Numbered from the stretch's first letter, positions 7,749 to 16,083 are shown. The stretch is DNA of 35,864 bases from Ruthenibacterium sp. (GCA_020025235.1 JAHHSL010000020.1:1-35864); one strand, 5' to 3'. Numbers and translations: made by a program. The notes: a model not told the origin generated them from the sequence alone.

Positions 7749-9068
7749 TTATTTGTACAGAGCGTCCATTTCTGTTACGAAGCCCTCTGCATCCAGGCCG
7801 CCTTCAAACAGCTTGTTGATGACGTCGTTGATTGCTTCCTTCAGGTTTTCGTTTGCGTTCAGACCCATGTTCCATTCGTAAACGTCGGTCTGTGCGTTGA
7901 ATGCCTCGCGGACATTGGCGATCATTTCCGGCCATTCTTCGTTGCGGGTGTCTGCCGGGATGCCATTGCATTCCAGAGCCATCTTCTGGTCAAATTCGCC
8001 GCTGGTTACCGTCATGATGAAGTCGAAAGCTTCCTGCGGATGCTCGGACTTCTTGTTGACTGCCATAGCCTGTGCGCCGATGTTTGCAACGGTGCTGGGG
8101 TCCTTATCCTGTGCCGTCATGCTCGGGAAGTTGAACATGCCCCAGGTTTCGTCGAGCTCAACGTCGCCCTCTTTCATGTTGTTGGTGATTTCGCCCGGGA
8201 CCCAGGAAGCGTTGACAAGCATAGATGCCGTGCCCATGCCCAGTTCGTTTTCGCCGTTGGGGTATGCGTCCGGAGCGGTATCGCTCAGGTAGCCTTTTTC
8301 ACGCAGATCAACAACAAACTGTGCTGCCTGCTTTGCCTGTTCGGATGCTGCCCAGCCGCCGTTCATGGCAAGCTCTTTCACGCCGTCTTCGCCAACCATA
8401 CGGGCAAGGATGAAGCCGAAGGTGTACATGGTGTAAGCGTCGTCCTGTGCAAGCGGGGTGTAGCCTGCGTCTTTCAGCTTCTGGCATACATCCATGAACT
8501 CTTCCCAGGTTTTGGGTTCAGCCGTGATATTGGCTTTTTCAAAAGAGCTCTTGGTGTAGAAAACGCCGGAAGTGTACGGCTGATACGGAATAGCGACCAG
8601 CTCGCCTGCCCAGCCGCGGACTGCTGCGGGCAGTGCTGCAACTGCGAAATCTTCGTAGCCGGCTGCCTTTGCCATGTCTTCCAGGCTCAGGCAGTTGTCA
8701 ACAAACTGCTGGGAAACACGCTGGAAGTCGTCGTCGAAGACGTCGATCTTCTCGCCTGCGTCCAGAGAAGCCTTCAGGACCTGAGTGATGTCGCGGCCCT
8801 TCCATTCGATCTTAACGTGCACGCCGGTCTTTTCCTCATAAGCAGCAGCGGCCTGTTTGATGACCTCGCTCTGGGGTTCGCCGTCGTTCCACATGGACCA
8901 ATAAACGATCTCCTTGTCGGATGCAGTGGATTCGCTTCCAGATGCCGAGTTTGCGGTGCTCTCCGTGCTTGCGGATTCACTTGTGGACCCGGAAGATGCA
9001 GCGCCGCCGCAGGCAACCATGCTGAATGCCATAGCAGCGGACAGAATCAACGCGATTACTTTTTTCAT
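7749..9068 (-). CDS. Extracellular sugar-binding lipoprotein (ABC family 1)
   Basis: A 439-residue protein starting with a lipoprotein signal, MKKVIALIL...SMVAC, with the lipidated Cys at residue 20, then a Ser/Thr/Ala-rich linker to about residue 50. The mature part has the family 1 solute-binding pattern (VYWSMWNDGEP, EEKTGVHVKIEWKG, a MLVNASWVPG-like central segment). It would capture an oligosaccharide outside the membrane and hand it to the two permeases. AAGGAGG lies 11 nt upstream of the ATG. Because it opens the operon containing the GH112 enzyme, the ligand is probably galacto-N-biose or lacto-N-biose or a sulfated form; this is inference. Confidence 0.93.
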   Translation of the reverse strand: MKKVIALILSAAMAFSMVACGGAASSGSTSESASTESTANSASGSESTASDKEIVYWSMWNDGEPQSEVIKQAAAAYEEKTGVHVKIEWKGRDITQVLKASLDAGEKIDVFDDDFQRVSQQFVDNCLSLEDMAKAAGYEDFAVAALPAAVRGWAGELVAIPYQPYTSGVFYTKSSFEKANITAEPKTWEEFMDVCQKLKDAGYTPLAQDDAYTMYTFGFILARMVGEDGVKELAMNGGWAASEQAKQAAQFVVDLREKGYLSDTAPDAYPNGENELGMGTASMLVNASWVPGEITNNMKEGDVELDETWGMFNFPSMTAQDKDPSTVANIGAQAMAVNKKSEHPQEAFDFIMTVTSGEFDQKMALECNGIPADTRNEEWPEMIANVREAFNAQTDVYEWNMGLNANENLKEAINDVINKLFEGGLDAEGFVTEMDALYK

Positions 9069-9171
9069 TGCGAAGTTTCCTCCTTGAAAATGTGTTTTTT
9101 CGTCATATCGGGCTTTCTTTTTTCTGCGCCGCAGGTTCTGTCCCGATCTCAGACCTGCTTGCTACACTCCT

Positions 9172-9200
9172 AGCATACTTGCTTCCGTGCACTTATTCAA
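9172..9200 (-). promoter_or_regulatory. Promoter of the sugar ABC/GH112 operon
   Basis: On the minus strand, TTGAAT (9195-9200) and TATGCT (9172-9177) are 17 nt apart. The start of transcription should lie about 95 nt upstream of the lipoprotein gene. A TGCTTCCGTG element lies in the spacer. Confidence 0.65.
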
Positions 9201-9389
9201 GGTCACTTATTGACATAGATTTTAGATATATTGACTTAAAAACTCCAAAAATGCAAAAATGAATGAAAAAACAGGCTTTCAGCGTTATTTTTTATGGAAA
9301 GTTCCCTTTGTTTCCGAACGATATGCTCCAAAATTTGCCTTTTCGGAGCTATTCTCGGACTTGTTTGTTGACGGATATGTGCTTCCGTG
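9173..9389. repeat. Two 17-nt operator-like direct repeats, 200 bp apart, in the divergent promoters
   Basis: Positions 9173-9189 and 9373-9389 match at 14 of 17 bases (consensus GNATANNTGCTTCCGTG, with TGCTTCCGTG identical). The offset is exactly 200 bp, close to 19 helical turns. One copy is in the spacer of the minus-strand operon promoter, the other in the spacer of the plus-strand regulator promoter. They are good candidates for binding sites of the adjacent AraC-type protein. The rest of the 389-nt intergenic region is A/T-rich with no gene. Confidence 0.65.
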
Positions 9390-9396
9390 GTACAAT
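9368..9396 (+). promoter_or_regulatory. Promoter of the AraC-type regulator gene
   Basis: TTGACG (9368-9373) and TACAAT (9391-9396) with a 17-nt spacer that contains the second TGCTTCCGTG element, which suggests autoregulation. Confidence 0.7.
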
Positions 9397-9457
9397 TGTT
9401 ACAAAAGTGTGGCATATTGTGCACACATTTGTCGATTAAAAGGAGAAAACGGGAATC

Positions 9458-10351
9458 ATGAGCAATACGCGTTTTGATTTTATTTCCACCCCTTCTGAAT
9501 CGCAGCCGTATCATCTGCTGTATGTGGCTTCTTCCTGTTACGATAAAGACTGGAACAGCCTGATGCACACACATCAGTGTGCCGAGCTGTTCTTCTGCGT
9601 ACAGGGGCAGGGGCGTTTTCACACGCCGGAGCACACCTTTTCCGTGCGCCGCAACGACCTTGTCATCATCAGCTCCAACGTCGAGCATGCCGAATCCAGC
9701 ATGAAGGCAAACCCACTGGAATATCTGGTGCTTGGGGTGCAGGGAGTGAACTTCCAGTTCGATCATTCCGGCAGCATCCACCGGTACGGGCTGCTGAATT
9801 TTGAACGCTACCGCGAAGAGATCCTGTTTTATCTGCAGACCATTCTGCGTGAGGTCGATACGCAGTCGCCCGGATACGAGGACATGTGCCAGCGTATTCT
9901 GGAGATCCTGCTGATCTATGTGCAGCGGCTGACGGACGTCAAGATCTGCACCAATGTTTCAAGCCATGAAAGGGATCACTCTGCCAACCGCAACTGCGCG
10001 CTGATCCGGCAGTATATCGACGAACATTTCAGCGAACCGATCACACTGGATTCGCTCGCGCAAATGGTACATATCAACAAATGCCATCTGGTGCGCACGT
10101 TCCAGAAGGAATACGGCATCACGCCGATCAATTATCTGATCGAGACCCGGCTGAAGGAAAGCCGTTTCATGCTGGAAAACACGAACTATTCCACCTCGCA
10201 GATCGTGGCGCTTTCCGGCTTTTCCTCCGCGAGCTATTTTTCCCAGTGCTTCCGCCGAAGGGAAAACATGTCCCCTTCGCAGTACCGCGAACTTCACGCG
10301 CACAAACCGGCCGTCCTTCCGCTCCCGGCGGAAAGCGACCCGCCGCGGTAG
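9458..10351 (+). CDS. AraC-family transcriptional regulator of the GH112 locus
   Basis: A 297-residue protein. Residues about 20-100 form a cupin-like sensor (MHTHQCAELFFCVQGQG, H37 and H39), and residues about 180-282 hold the double helix-turn-helix of AraC/XylS proteins (SLAQMVHINKCHLVRTFQKEYG and the SFSSASYFSQCFRRRENMSPSQYR signature). It is transcribed divergently from the sugar operon across 389 nt, so it likely activates that operon when the sugar is present. AAAAGGAG lies 12 nt before the ATG. The C-terminal 17 residues are Pro-rich and not part of the fold. Confidence 0.93.
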   Translation: MSNTRFDFISTPSESQPYHLLYVASSCYDKDWNSLMHTHQCAELFFCVQGQGRFHTPEHTFSVRRNDLVIISSNVEHAESSMKANPLEYLVLGVQGVNFQFDHSGSIHRYGLLNFERYREEILFYLQTILREVDTQSPGYEDMCQRILEILLIYVQRLTDVKICTNVSSHERDHSANRNCALIRQYIDEHFSEPITLDSLAQMVHINKCHLVRTFQKEYGITPINYLIETRLKESRFMLENTNYSTSQIVALSGFSSASYFSQCFRRRENMSPSQYRELHAHKPAVLPLPAESDPPR

Positions 10352-10394
10352 GCAAACGCGCGGGCGGTGCATCTGTTTTCAGCTGTCTCCCTCA

Positions 10395-10417
10395 AAAGCC
10401 GTTTTCCCGGCGGCTTT
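10395..10417 (+). terminator. Weak terminator-like hairpin after the AraC-type gene
   Basis: AAAGCCG (10395-10401) pairs with CGGCTTT (10411-10417), followed by a mixed T/C tract. Confidence 0.4.
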
Positions 10418-10433
10418 ATCTTCTTTCCCCCCA

Positions 10434-10473
10434 AAAAAGCAGCGGTTCGCTTTCCGGCGAACCGCTGCTTTTT
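10434..10473. terminator. Bidirectional terminator between AraC-type gene and eutH-like gene
   Basis: A 17-bp perfect stem AAAAAGCAGCGGTTCGC/GCGAACCGCTGCTTTTT (10434-10450 with 10457-10473) with a 6-nt loop. A tracts and T tracts on both sides serve both convergent genes. Confidence 0.93.
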
Positions 10474-10474
10474 C

Positions 10475-11581
10475 TTATCCATTCTGTTTTTCCGCTTCCG
10501 GCTCTGCCGCAGCCGCCTGCGGCTGTGCTTTGGTAAAAAGCGAGGCCAGCAGCACCGCAAGGATGCCGCCGATCAGTTTTGTTACAAAATAGGCGCACAT
10601 GCCGCGGCTGTCTGCCGCATTTGCAACAAAGCCCATCTGCCCGCCCAGTATAAAGACGCCCGAAACCGTGAACGCCGCGTTCATCACCTTGCCGCGCACA
10701 TCCATTTTGGAATAAAGCGGCAGCATGGAAAGGTTGGAAACAAGGCTTGCCAGCAGACCGAGCACCGCATAATCGTTCACGCCCAAAAGCGCCGCCGCGC
10801 GCCCGATCCAGCTGCCGCACTTTGCAAGCAGCAGGCGGCTTGCCACAAGCGAACCGCACACCACCGCCGTGATGCGCAGCACGATCACAAGCACTTCTTC
10901 GATCAGCGCCTGCTCCACGACAGCATGCTCGGGCGCAAACAGCCCGAACACGACAACGCAGAACAGGATCAGCCCCAGCCAGCGGACGATCTCGCCCACA
11001 GCCACCAGCACCCCCACGCACGCGCGCGGCACAAAGCGCAGCGCCGCACAGAACACCGCGCACAGCACGATGACCGGCCACAGGTTCTGCGCAAGCTCCC
11101 GCACGGAAAGCCCCAGAACCACTCCGCCGCCCAAAAGCGCTGCGGGCAGCGTGATCACGCCCCAGACGATGCCCTGCATAAAGCCCATTTTTTCATAGCT
11201 TTTCAGGCTGCCCATGGAAACCGGCAGCACAAAGCTGATCAGGCAGCCAACGGTCGAAGCGGCCAGCAGGCCGGAAAACACCGCCAGCTGCGGGTCTGCG
11301 GCAAGGATGCGCGCCGCCGCCCAGCCGCCGAGATCGCATGCAAGCAGCATCCCGGCCGGAAGCGAAGGGTCGAACGGAAGCGTTTTTCCCTGCAGCATTT
11401 CGGCAAGATACGGCGTCAGCTTCACGGTCATGCAGTAAATGCCCGCCATGGAAAGGCACAAAGGCCCCATGGACGCGATGCCGCGGCGGAAATCCTCCAC
11501 GACGCCCAGCTTTCCGCCTAGCCCTTCGTCCAGAACGCCCAGCACGGCAAAGCACAGCAGGGCCGCGACGCAGAAGTTCAT
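10475..11581 (-). CDS. eutH: EutH-like ethanolamine permease family protein
   Basis: A 368-residue membrane protein with about ten helices. Blocks typical of EutH are visible: GGKLGVVEDFRRGIASMGPLCLSMAGI near the N terminus, a CDLGGW-AA segment, LFSGLLAASTVGCLISFVLPV, and a C-terminal GVNDYAVLGLLASLVSN...MDVRGKVMNAAFTVSG. EutH carries ethanolamine across the membrane. Here there are no other eut genes (no ammonia-lyase, no microcompartment shell proteins), so the substrate may differ. The ATG overlaps the stop of the aminopeptidase gene as ATGA (11578-11581), which implies translational coupling. The C-terminal tail is Ala/Glu/Gln-rich. The family call is fairly secure, the function less so. 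Confidence 0.8.
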   Translation of the reverse strand: MNFCVAALLCFAVLGVLDEGLGGKLGVVEDFRRGIASMGPLCLSMAGIYCMTVKLTPYLAEMLQGKTLPFDPSLPAGMLLACDLGGWAAARILAADPQLAVFSGLLAASTVGCLISFVLPVSMGSLKSYEKMGFMQGIVWGVITLPAALLGGGVVLGLSVRELAQNLWPVIVLCAVFCAALRFVPRACVGVLVAVGEIVRWLGLILFCVVVFGLFAPEHAVVEQALIEEVLVIVLRITAVVCGSLVASRLLLAKCGSWIGRAAALLGVNDYAVLGLLASLVSNLSMLPLYSKMDVRGKVMNAAFTVSGVFILGGQMGFVANAADSRGMCAYFVTKLIGGILAVLLASLFTKAQPQAAAAEPEAEKQNG

Positions 11582-13368
11582 CTCTTCAGCGGCGCGCAGG
11601 CATTTTCCAGCCATGCGCGCTCCTCGTCAGAAAGCAGCGCGTCAAGCTCGCGGCGAACCATGGCGTGATAATCGTTGAGCCATTCGATCTCTTCGTCCGT
11701 CATCAGCTCTGTAAGCAGCGGACGCGTATCGATCGGGCAGTAGGTAAAGGTTTCAAATCCGTAAAACTTTCCGTATTCCGTCTCGCACACGGGCACGCAG
11801 ATCAGCTCGCTTTCGATGCGCACGCCGTATTTGCCCTCGGTATAAAGCCCCGGCTCGTCCGTCACCGTCATGCCCGGCACAAACGCCGTCGTGCTGCGCG
11901 TGGAAAGCCCCTGCGGCCCTTCGTGGACCGCGCCCACAAAGCCGACGCCGTGGCCGGTCCCGCAGCGGTAATCCAGCCCGCGCCGCCACAGCGTTTCGCG
12001 CGCAAGGATGTCGATCACCTGTCCGGACGTGCCCTCATGGAACACGGCCCTTGCCGCCGCAATATGGCATTTGAGCACCAGCGTGTACGCTTCGCGCTCC
12101 TCGTGCGTCAGGCTGCCGAGCGCATAGGTGCGCGTGATGTCCGTCGTGCCCATGCGGTACTGTCCGCCGCTGTCCACCAGAAGAAAGCCGTGCGGTTCGA
12201 TCGCTGCCGCCGTCTGTTTTCCTGCGGAATAATGCATCATCGCCGCGTTTGCACCGTATGCGGCGATCGTCTCGAAGCTGAGGTCAAAGCACGAAGGCTC
12301 GGCAAGGCGCAGCCCGCGCAGGTATTCGCCCGCCTGCCATTCGTCCCACGCTTCGCCGTTTTCCACGCGGCGGCGCAGCTCCATTTCAAAGCGCACCATG
12401 GCCGCGCCATCCAGACGGTGAGCGTGCTTCTGACATTCAAGCTCCGTTTTGTTTTTCACGGCTTTCAGCAGCTGGACGGGGTCGCTGCCCGCTTTGCATT
12501 CCACATGCGGGGCGCTCTGTGCCGCGCGCAGCAGCTTCATGCTGGTGCCCGCCGGTTCATACCAGAGCACCGTGCCCGGTTTGAGCGCGCACAGCGCATC
12601 TGCCGTTTCCTCATAGCTGCACAGCGCAACGCCCTGTTCTTCCAATCCTGCGCGCACTTCATCCGGCACGCGCGCCGCATTGATGAACAGACGCACGGCG
12701 TCCTTTTCCACAAGGCAGTACGAAAGTGCAAACGGGTTGTGCTCCACATCGTCCGCGCGCAGGTTCATCAGCCATGCCACACTGTCCAGACGGCACACCA
12801 AAAGTGCATCCGCCTTGTTTTCCTCATTTTTCCGGCGCACCTGTGCGATTTTTTCCGGCGTGGATGCTCCGGCCGCGGCATCGTCCATGCGCCACGCCTG
12901 TGTGGCGGGCACCGGCGGGCGGTCCTGCACCCACAGCGCTTCGATGAAATCATGGTCGCGCAGCGTGATCTTCTTTTCCGCAAACGCCTTTTCCAGACGC
13001 TGTGCCGCCTGCACATTGGTGCATGCACCGTCCACGGCAAGCGTGCCGCCCTCCGGCAGCTGTTCGGTCAGCCATTTTTCCACCGTCGGTACGCCGGGCT
13101 GTCCCATGCGCATCAGTTCGATGCCGCTGCCCGCAAGCTGGCGTTCCGCCTGAATAAAATAGCGCCCGTCGGTCCACAGCGCCGCCTTTTCCTGCGTTAC
13201 GCACAATGTGCCCGCCGAACCGGTAAATCCGGAAAGCCAGGCGCGGCTGCGCCAGTGCGCCGGAAGATATTCCGTCATATGCGGGTCACTGGAAGGCACA
13301 TATACGCCGTCCGCCCCGTATTCTGTCATTGCCGCACGCAGCGCGGCGATTTTTTCTGTCACTTTCAT
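11578..13368 (-). CDS. pepP: Xaa-Pro aminopeptidase (M24B)
   Basis: The 596-residue metallo-aminopeptidase removes N-terminal residues that precede proline, in the cytosol. It has two creatinase-like N-terminal domains (about 1-310) and a C-terminal pita-bread catalytic domain. Metal-ligand motifs are present in order: LLVDSGGQYRMGTTDITR (two Asp), GTGHGVGFVGAVHEGP (His), VTDEPGLY (Glu) and RIESE (Glu). This is the long three-domain form. The ATG at 13368 is preferred over 13374, because AGGGAG directly abuts the latter. It shares an ATGA overlap with the EutH-like gene, which suggests that the two are used together, perhaps for amino-compound salvage. Confidence 0.93.
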   Translation of the reverse strand: MKVTEKIAALRAAMTEYGADGVYVPSSDPHMTEYLPAHWRSRAWLSGFTGSAGTLCVTQEKAALWTDGRYFIQAERQLAGSGIELMRMGQPGVPTVEKWLTEQLPEGGTLAVDGACTNVQAAQRLEKAFAEKKITLRDHDFIEALWVQDRPPVPATQAWRMDDAAAGASTPEKIAQVRRKNEENKADALLVCRLDSVAWLMNLRADDVEHNPFALSYCLVEKDAVRLFINAARVPDEVRAGLEEQGVALCSYEETADALCALKPGTVLWYEPAGTSMKLLRAAQSAPHVECKAGSDPVQLLKAVKNKTELECQKHAHRLDGAAMVRFEMELRRRVENGEAWDEWQAGEYLRGLRLAEPSCFDLSFETIAAYGANAAMMHYSAGKQTAAAIEPHGFLLVDSGGQYRMGTTDITRTYALGSLTHEEREAYTLVLKCHIAAARAVFHEGTSGQVIDILARETLWRRGLDYRCGTGHGVGFVGAVHEGPQGLSTRSTTAFVPGMTVTDEPGLYTEGKYGVRIESELICVPVCETEYGKFYGFETFTYCPIDTRPLLTELMTDEEIEWLNDYHAMVRRELDALLSDEERAWLENACAPLKR

Positions 13369-13416
13369 CTGCATCTCCCTTTCCCTGCCGTTGTGCCATA
13401 GGCACGTCTTTTTTTA

Positions 13417-13445
13417 AGTATATTCATTCCTTGTTTTAAAGTAAA
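13417..13445 (-). promoter_or_regulatory. Promoter of the pepP-eutH operon
   Basis: On the minus strand, TTTACT (13440-13445) and TATACT (13417-13422) with a 17-nt spacer, about 50 nt before the start codon. Confidence 0.6.
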
Positions 13446-13512
13446 GAGGAACTGCATGCATTTCTGCATACACAAAAGCACATTCTCATGCAGCATTGTG
13501 CCGCAGGCGCAT

Positions 13513-13551
13513 AAAAAGGCGGCGGCCTGTGCCGGGAATCAGGCCGCCGTC
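13513..13551 (-). terminator. Terminator of the MFS transporter gene
   Basis: GGCGGCGGCCTG (13518-13529) pairs with CAGGCCGCCGTC (13540-13551) with one G-T pair; five T follow on the minus strand. Confidence 0.85.
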
Positions 13552-13560
13552 TGCTGATTT

Positions 13561-14769
13561 TTACAATTTTTCGCCGTGCGTCGGTTTCAGGAAAAACAGA
13601 CAGATGAACCCTGCCGCCGTGCTGATAACGGCGATCCAGTGGCGCGCCGCCATGCTTTCAAATAAGCGCGCCAGCAGCGGAAAGCCCACGCTGCCCACGC
13701 TCATGCCAAGTGCCAGAAAGCCGTAGTTGACGCCCGCGTTTTTGCGCCCGAACAGATCGGTGCAGATCACCGGGATCATCGCGGCCTCGCCCGAATAGCA
13801 GAAGGTCAGAAGGCTGTACACGGCAAGGACCCACCAGCCCTGCGCAAACGCAAACACGGCGGAAAGCGCGCACAGCGCACCGAACAGGATCCCGTCGGTG
13901 CACCGACGCCCGATCTTATCGCTGAGCCACGGCATCAAAAGCCGCCCTGCCGCAGAACCGACCGAGCCCACCACGATGCACCCGAGCGCCGCGGTTTCCT
14001 CCAGCCCGCGCTCCTGCGCGATTTCCACAATGCGCGGGCTGAACAGCAGCACCGCCGGCGTCGCCAGACAGACGATCGCCGTCATCAGCCGGTACTGCCG
14101 CGTTTTCAGCATTTCGCGCACGGTATAATCCCGCCCCTGCTGCGGTGCCGCCTGCTGCTTTTGCTGCGGGTCGCACAAAAGGATGCTTCCCGCGCCGCAG
14201 ACAGCCAGCATCAGGATGCCCAGCACAAAAAATGCCGTGCGCACGCCCCAGTTCCCGATCAGAAAGCGCCCGAGCAGTGTCAGCACCCCGCCCGAAACCC
14301 CGACGGCGCCGCCGATGATGCCGGTTGCAAACCCCTTGCGCTGTGCAAACCATTTCTGCGCGCACGTCATGACGGCGGGGTACAAAAACGCGCTGCCCAG
14401 CCCCACCGGGATGCTGAACGCCGCATAAAATGCCCACGGCTTTTCTGCCGGAAGGAACGCTGCCGCGCAAAAGCCCGCTGCCATCAGCACCGTTCCGCAA
14501 AGGCCCGCCGCGCGCGGCCCCGCCTTATCCTGCAAAAGACCGCCCAGGATGCATCCGATGCCATAAAAGCAGATCGTCAGGCTGAAGATCATCGACGCTT
14601 CGTCCTGCGAAAAGGCGTATTCGTCGCAGACACTGCGCTGAAACACACCCCAGGACGCCGGAATGCCCGCCAGGATCTGAATGGCGGCGCCCGCGGCAAG
14701 GATCACCCACGGACGCTGCCGGACAAACGCGCCGATCTTCGCCGTGCGCGCATTTTCCTGCCCGCTCAT
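13561..14769 (-). CDS. MFS transporter, OFA (oxalate/formate antiporter-like) family
   Basis: A 402-residue protein with twelve predicted helices split by a soluble loop near residues 200-225 (DPQQKQQAAPQQ). OFA-like features are the N-terminal GIPASWGVFQRSVCDEYAFS stretch, GCILGGLLQDKAGPR after helix 2 and KGFATGIIGGAVGVSGG in helix 5. The family moves small organic anions; the substrate here cannot be told. Its ATG (14769) overlaps the stop of a 55-codon gene as ATGA, so the two are translationally coupled. Confidence 0.88.
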   Translation of the reverse strand: MSGQENARTAKIGAFVRQRPWVILAAGAAIQILAGIPASWGVFQRSVCDEYAFSQDEASMIFSLTICFYGIGCILGGLLQDKAGPRAAGLCGTVLMAAGFCAAAFLPAEKPWAFYAAFSIPVGLGSAFLYPAVMTCAQKWFAQRKGFATGIIGGAVGVSGGVLTLLGRFLIGNWGVRTAFFVLGILMLAVCGAGSILLCDPQQKQQAAPQQGRDYTVREMLKTRQYRLMTAIVCLATPAVLLFSPRIVEIAQERGLEETAALGCIVVGSVGSAAGRLLMPWLSDKIGRRCTDGILFGALCALSAVFAFAQGWWVLAVYSLLTFCYSGEAAMIPVICTDLFGRKNAGVNYGFLALGMSVGSVGFPLLARLFESMAARHWIAVISTAAGFICLFFLKPTHGEKL

Positions 14770-14933
14770 AAATCATCCGCATCCTGCACGGGCGTTTCGG
14801 TTTCGTCTGCAGGGCGTCCCGTGTAGCTGCCGTTCGGGTCGGTTTCGCTCGGCTTTTGCAGCACGATCGTGCGCACAGCCGCATTTTCGATTTTTGCCGC
14901 CGCTGTCTGCGACGGCTTTTGATTCTTTTTCAT
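14766..14933 (-). CDS. Small 55-residue protein of unknown function, coupled to MFS transporter
   Basis: AAAGGAGG lies 7 nt before the ATG, and the reading frame ends in an ATGA overlap with the MFS gene, so it is very likely translated. The protein begins MKKNQKPSQTAAAK, is soluble and highly polar, and ends with an acidic tail (PVQDADDL) after a DPNGSYTGRP segment. No membrane segment or known domain is recognised. It may be a small modulator of the transporter or a leader gene that sets its translation. Confidence 0.75.
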   Translation of the reverse strand: MKKNQKPSQTAAAKIENAAVRTIVLQKPSETDPNGSYTGRPADETETPVQDADDL

Positions 14934-15010
14934 GGCATTTCCTCCTTTTTGTATATACGATGCACCGCACGTCCATGATATATGCATCAAAGAAAAAGGA
15001 GCTGCGATCT

Positions 15011-16057
15011 GTGACAAAACGAAAAGCATTTCTGATCGGGTTTGCACTTACGATTGCCGTGCTGGTTCCGGTTTATCTTATCGCCGTCTGCGTGATCCTG
15101 ACAAGGTCTGCCCCCGCCGATACCCCGAAGCAGGGCGTCCCCATGCGCGGGCCGATGCCCGGTGACGCAAAAAACATTCTGGTGATGACCGGTGAAACAG
15201 GCCCCGAACAGTTTGTGCTGCTGCGTTTTGATGCGCCGGAAAAGCGCATTGCCGCTGCGGCCCTTGCGCCGGAAACGGTCGTGCTGGCAAACGGGAAAGC
15301 ACTTGGCCTTGCCCAAGCCGCCGAACAGGCCGGCCCCGCGCAGGCTGCGGCATGCATCCGCGAAACGCTGCGCATCCCGCTCGACCATTATCTTTTCTGC
15401 ACGCCGCAGCAGATGATCGCCCTGACAAAGGATTTTTCCGCCGCGCATCTGCCGCTTTTTCAGTATCTGACGCGCGACGCCGTGCGCGAGCTGGAACTGG
15501 ATCTGGCCGGGGAGCAGACGATCTCGTTCACGCCGCAGATGTTTTCCGATGTGATGCACCGCTGCCGCGCCACCTCCGCCGCGCGCGTGATGCTGCGCAC
15601 GGAGGGGTATCTTGATTTCCTGCGTGCAAATCCCGACGCGCTGGCCGAAGATCTGCCCGATGCGGTGCGCAAGGCGTTCGGCGGGCTTTCCACCAATCTT
15701 TCCGCCGCCGATCTCTTTGATTATGAACGCATTTTCGGCTTTTTACAGCGCGAAACGCCGGAGTATCAGCCGATCTCTTTTCCCGGAAAATGGATCAGCG
15801 GACGCTTTGAGCTGGCGGAAACCGCCCAAAAAGCCGCCGCAGCCGCGTTCGGTTCACTGCCGGATGAAACCGAAGACACTTGTGCTGCACCCGCAGAGCC
15901 GGACTGCCGCACCGAATACGCCCCCGCGCCCGCACCGCACAGTTCAGCGCCCGAAGCCAAAATCGCCGCACCCGATGCGCCGTCCGGTCTGCCCGTTCGC
16001 CCGTCGGGCTTTGCCCCTGCCGCATCCCCGCGTATCCCGCGCGCCGGTTCCCTGTAA
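15011..16057 (+). CDS. Degenerate LytR-CpsA-Psr (LCP)-like membrane protein
   Basis: A 348-residue protein with one N-terminal membrane anchor (about residues 7-31) and an extracellular domain. The order of segments fits the LCP domain: KNILVMTGE (normally NILLLGxD), FVLLRFDAPEKRIAAAALAPET (normally ending in S-I-P-R-D) and RIPLDHYLFCTPQQMIALTKDF. LCP enzymes attach glycopolymers to peptidoglycan, but the conserved Asp and Arg residues are replaced, so catalysis is doubtful. The C-terminal 85 residues are rich in Pro, Ala and Ser and look like a disordered wall linker. The start is GTG at 15011, with AAAGGAG 9 nt before. A sortase gene follows. Confidence 0.6.
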   Translation: MTKRKAFLIGFALTIAVLVPVYLIAVCVILTRSAPADTPKQGVPMRGPMPGDAKNILVMTGETGPEQFVLLRFDAPEKRIAAAALAPETVVLANGKALGLAQAAEQAGPAQAAACIRETLRIPLDHYLFCTPQQMIALTKDFSAAHLPLFQYLTRDAVRELELDLAGEQTISFTPQMFSDVMHRCRATSAARVMLRTEGYLDFLRANPDALAEDLPDAVRKAFGGLSTNLSAADLFDYERIFGFLQRETPEYQPISFPGKWISGRFELAETAQKAAAAAFGSLPDETEDTCAAPAEPDCRTEYAPAPAPHSSAPEAKIAAPDAPSGLPVRPSGFAPAASPRIPRAGSL

Positions 16058-16083
16058 GCCCGCACCCCAAACTCTTTTCCCAA

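Noticed and set aside
11338..13401. A 687-codon plus-strand frame opposite pepP
   Set aside because: Arg/Ala/His-rich shadow with no start signal. The minus-strand peptidase has all metal ligands.
14941..14990. GATGCA/TGCATC inverted repeat between the divergent small gene and LCP-like gene
   Set aside because: Arms are only 6 nt with an 18-nt gap, which is expected by chance; no promoter pair could be placed with confidence.
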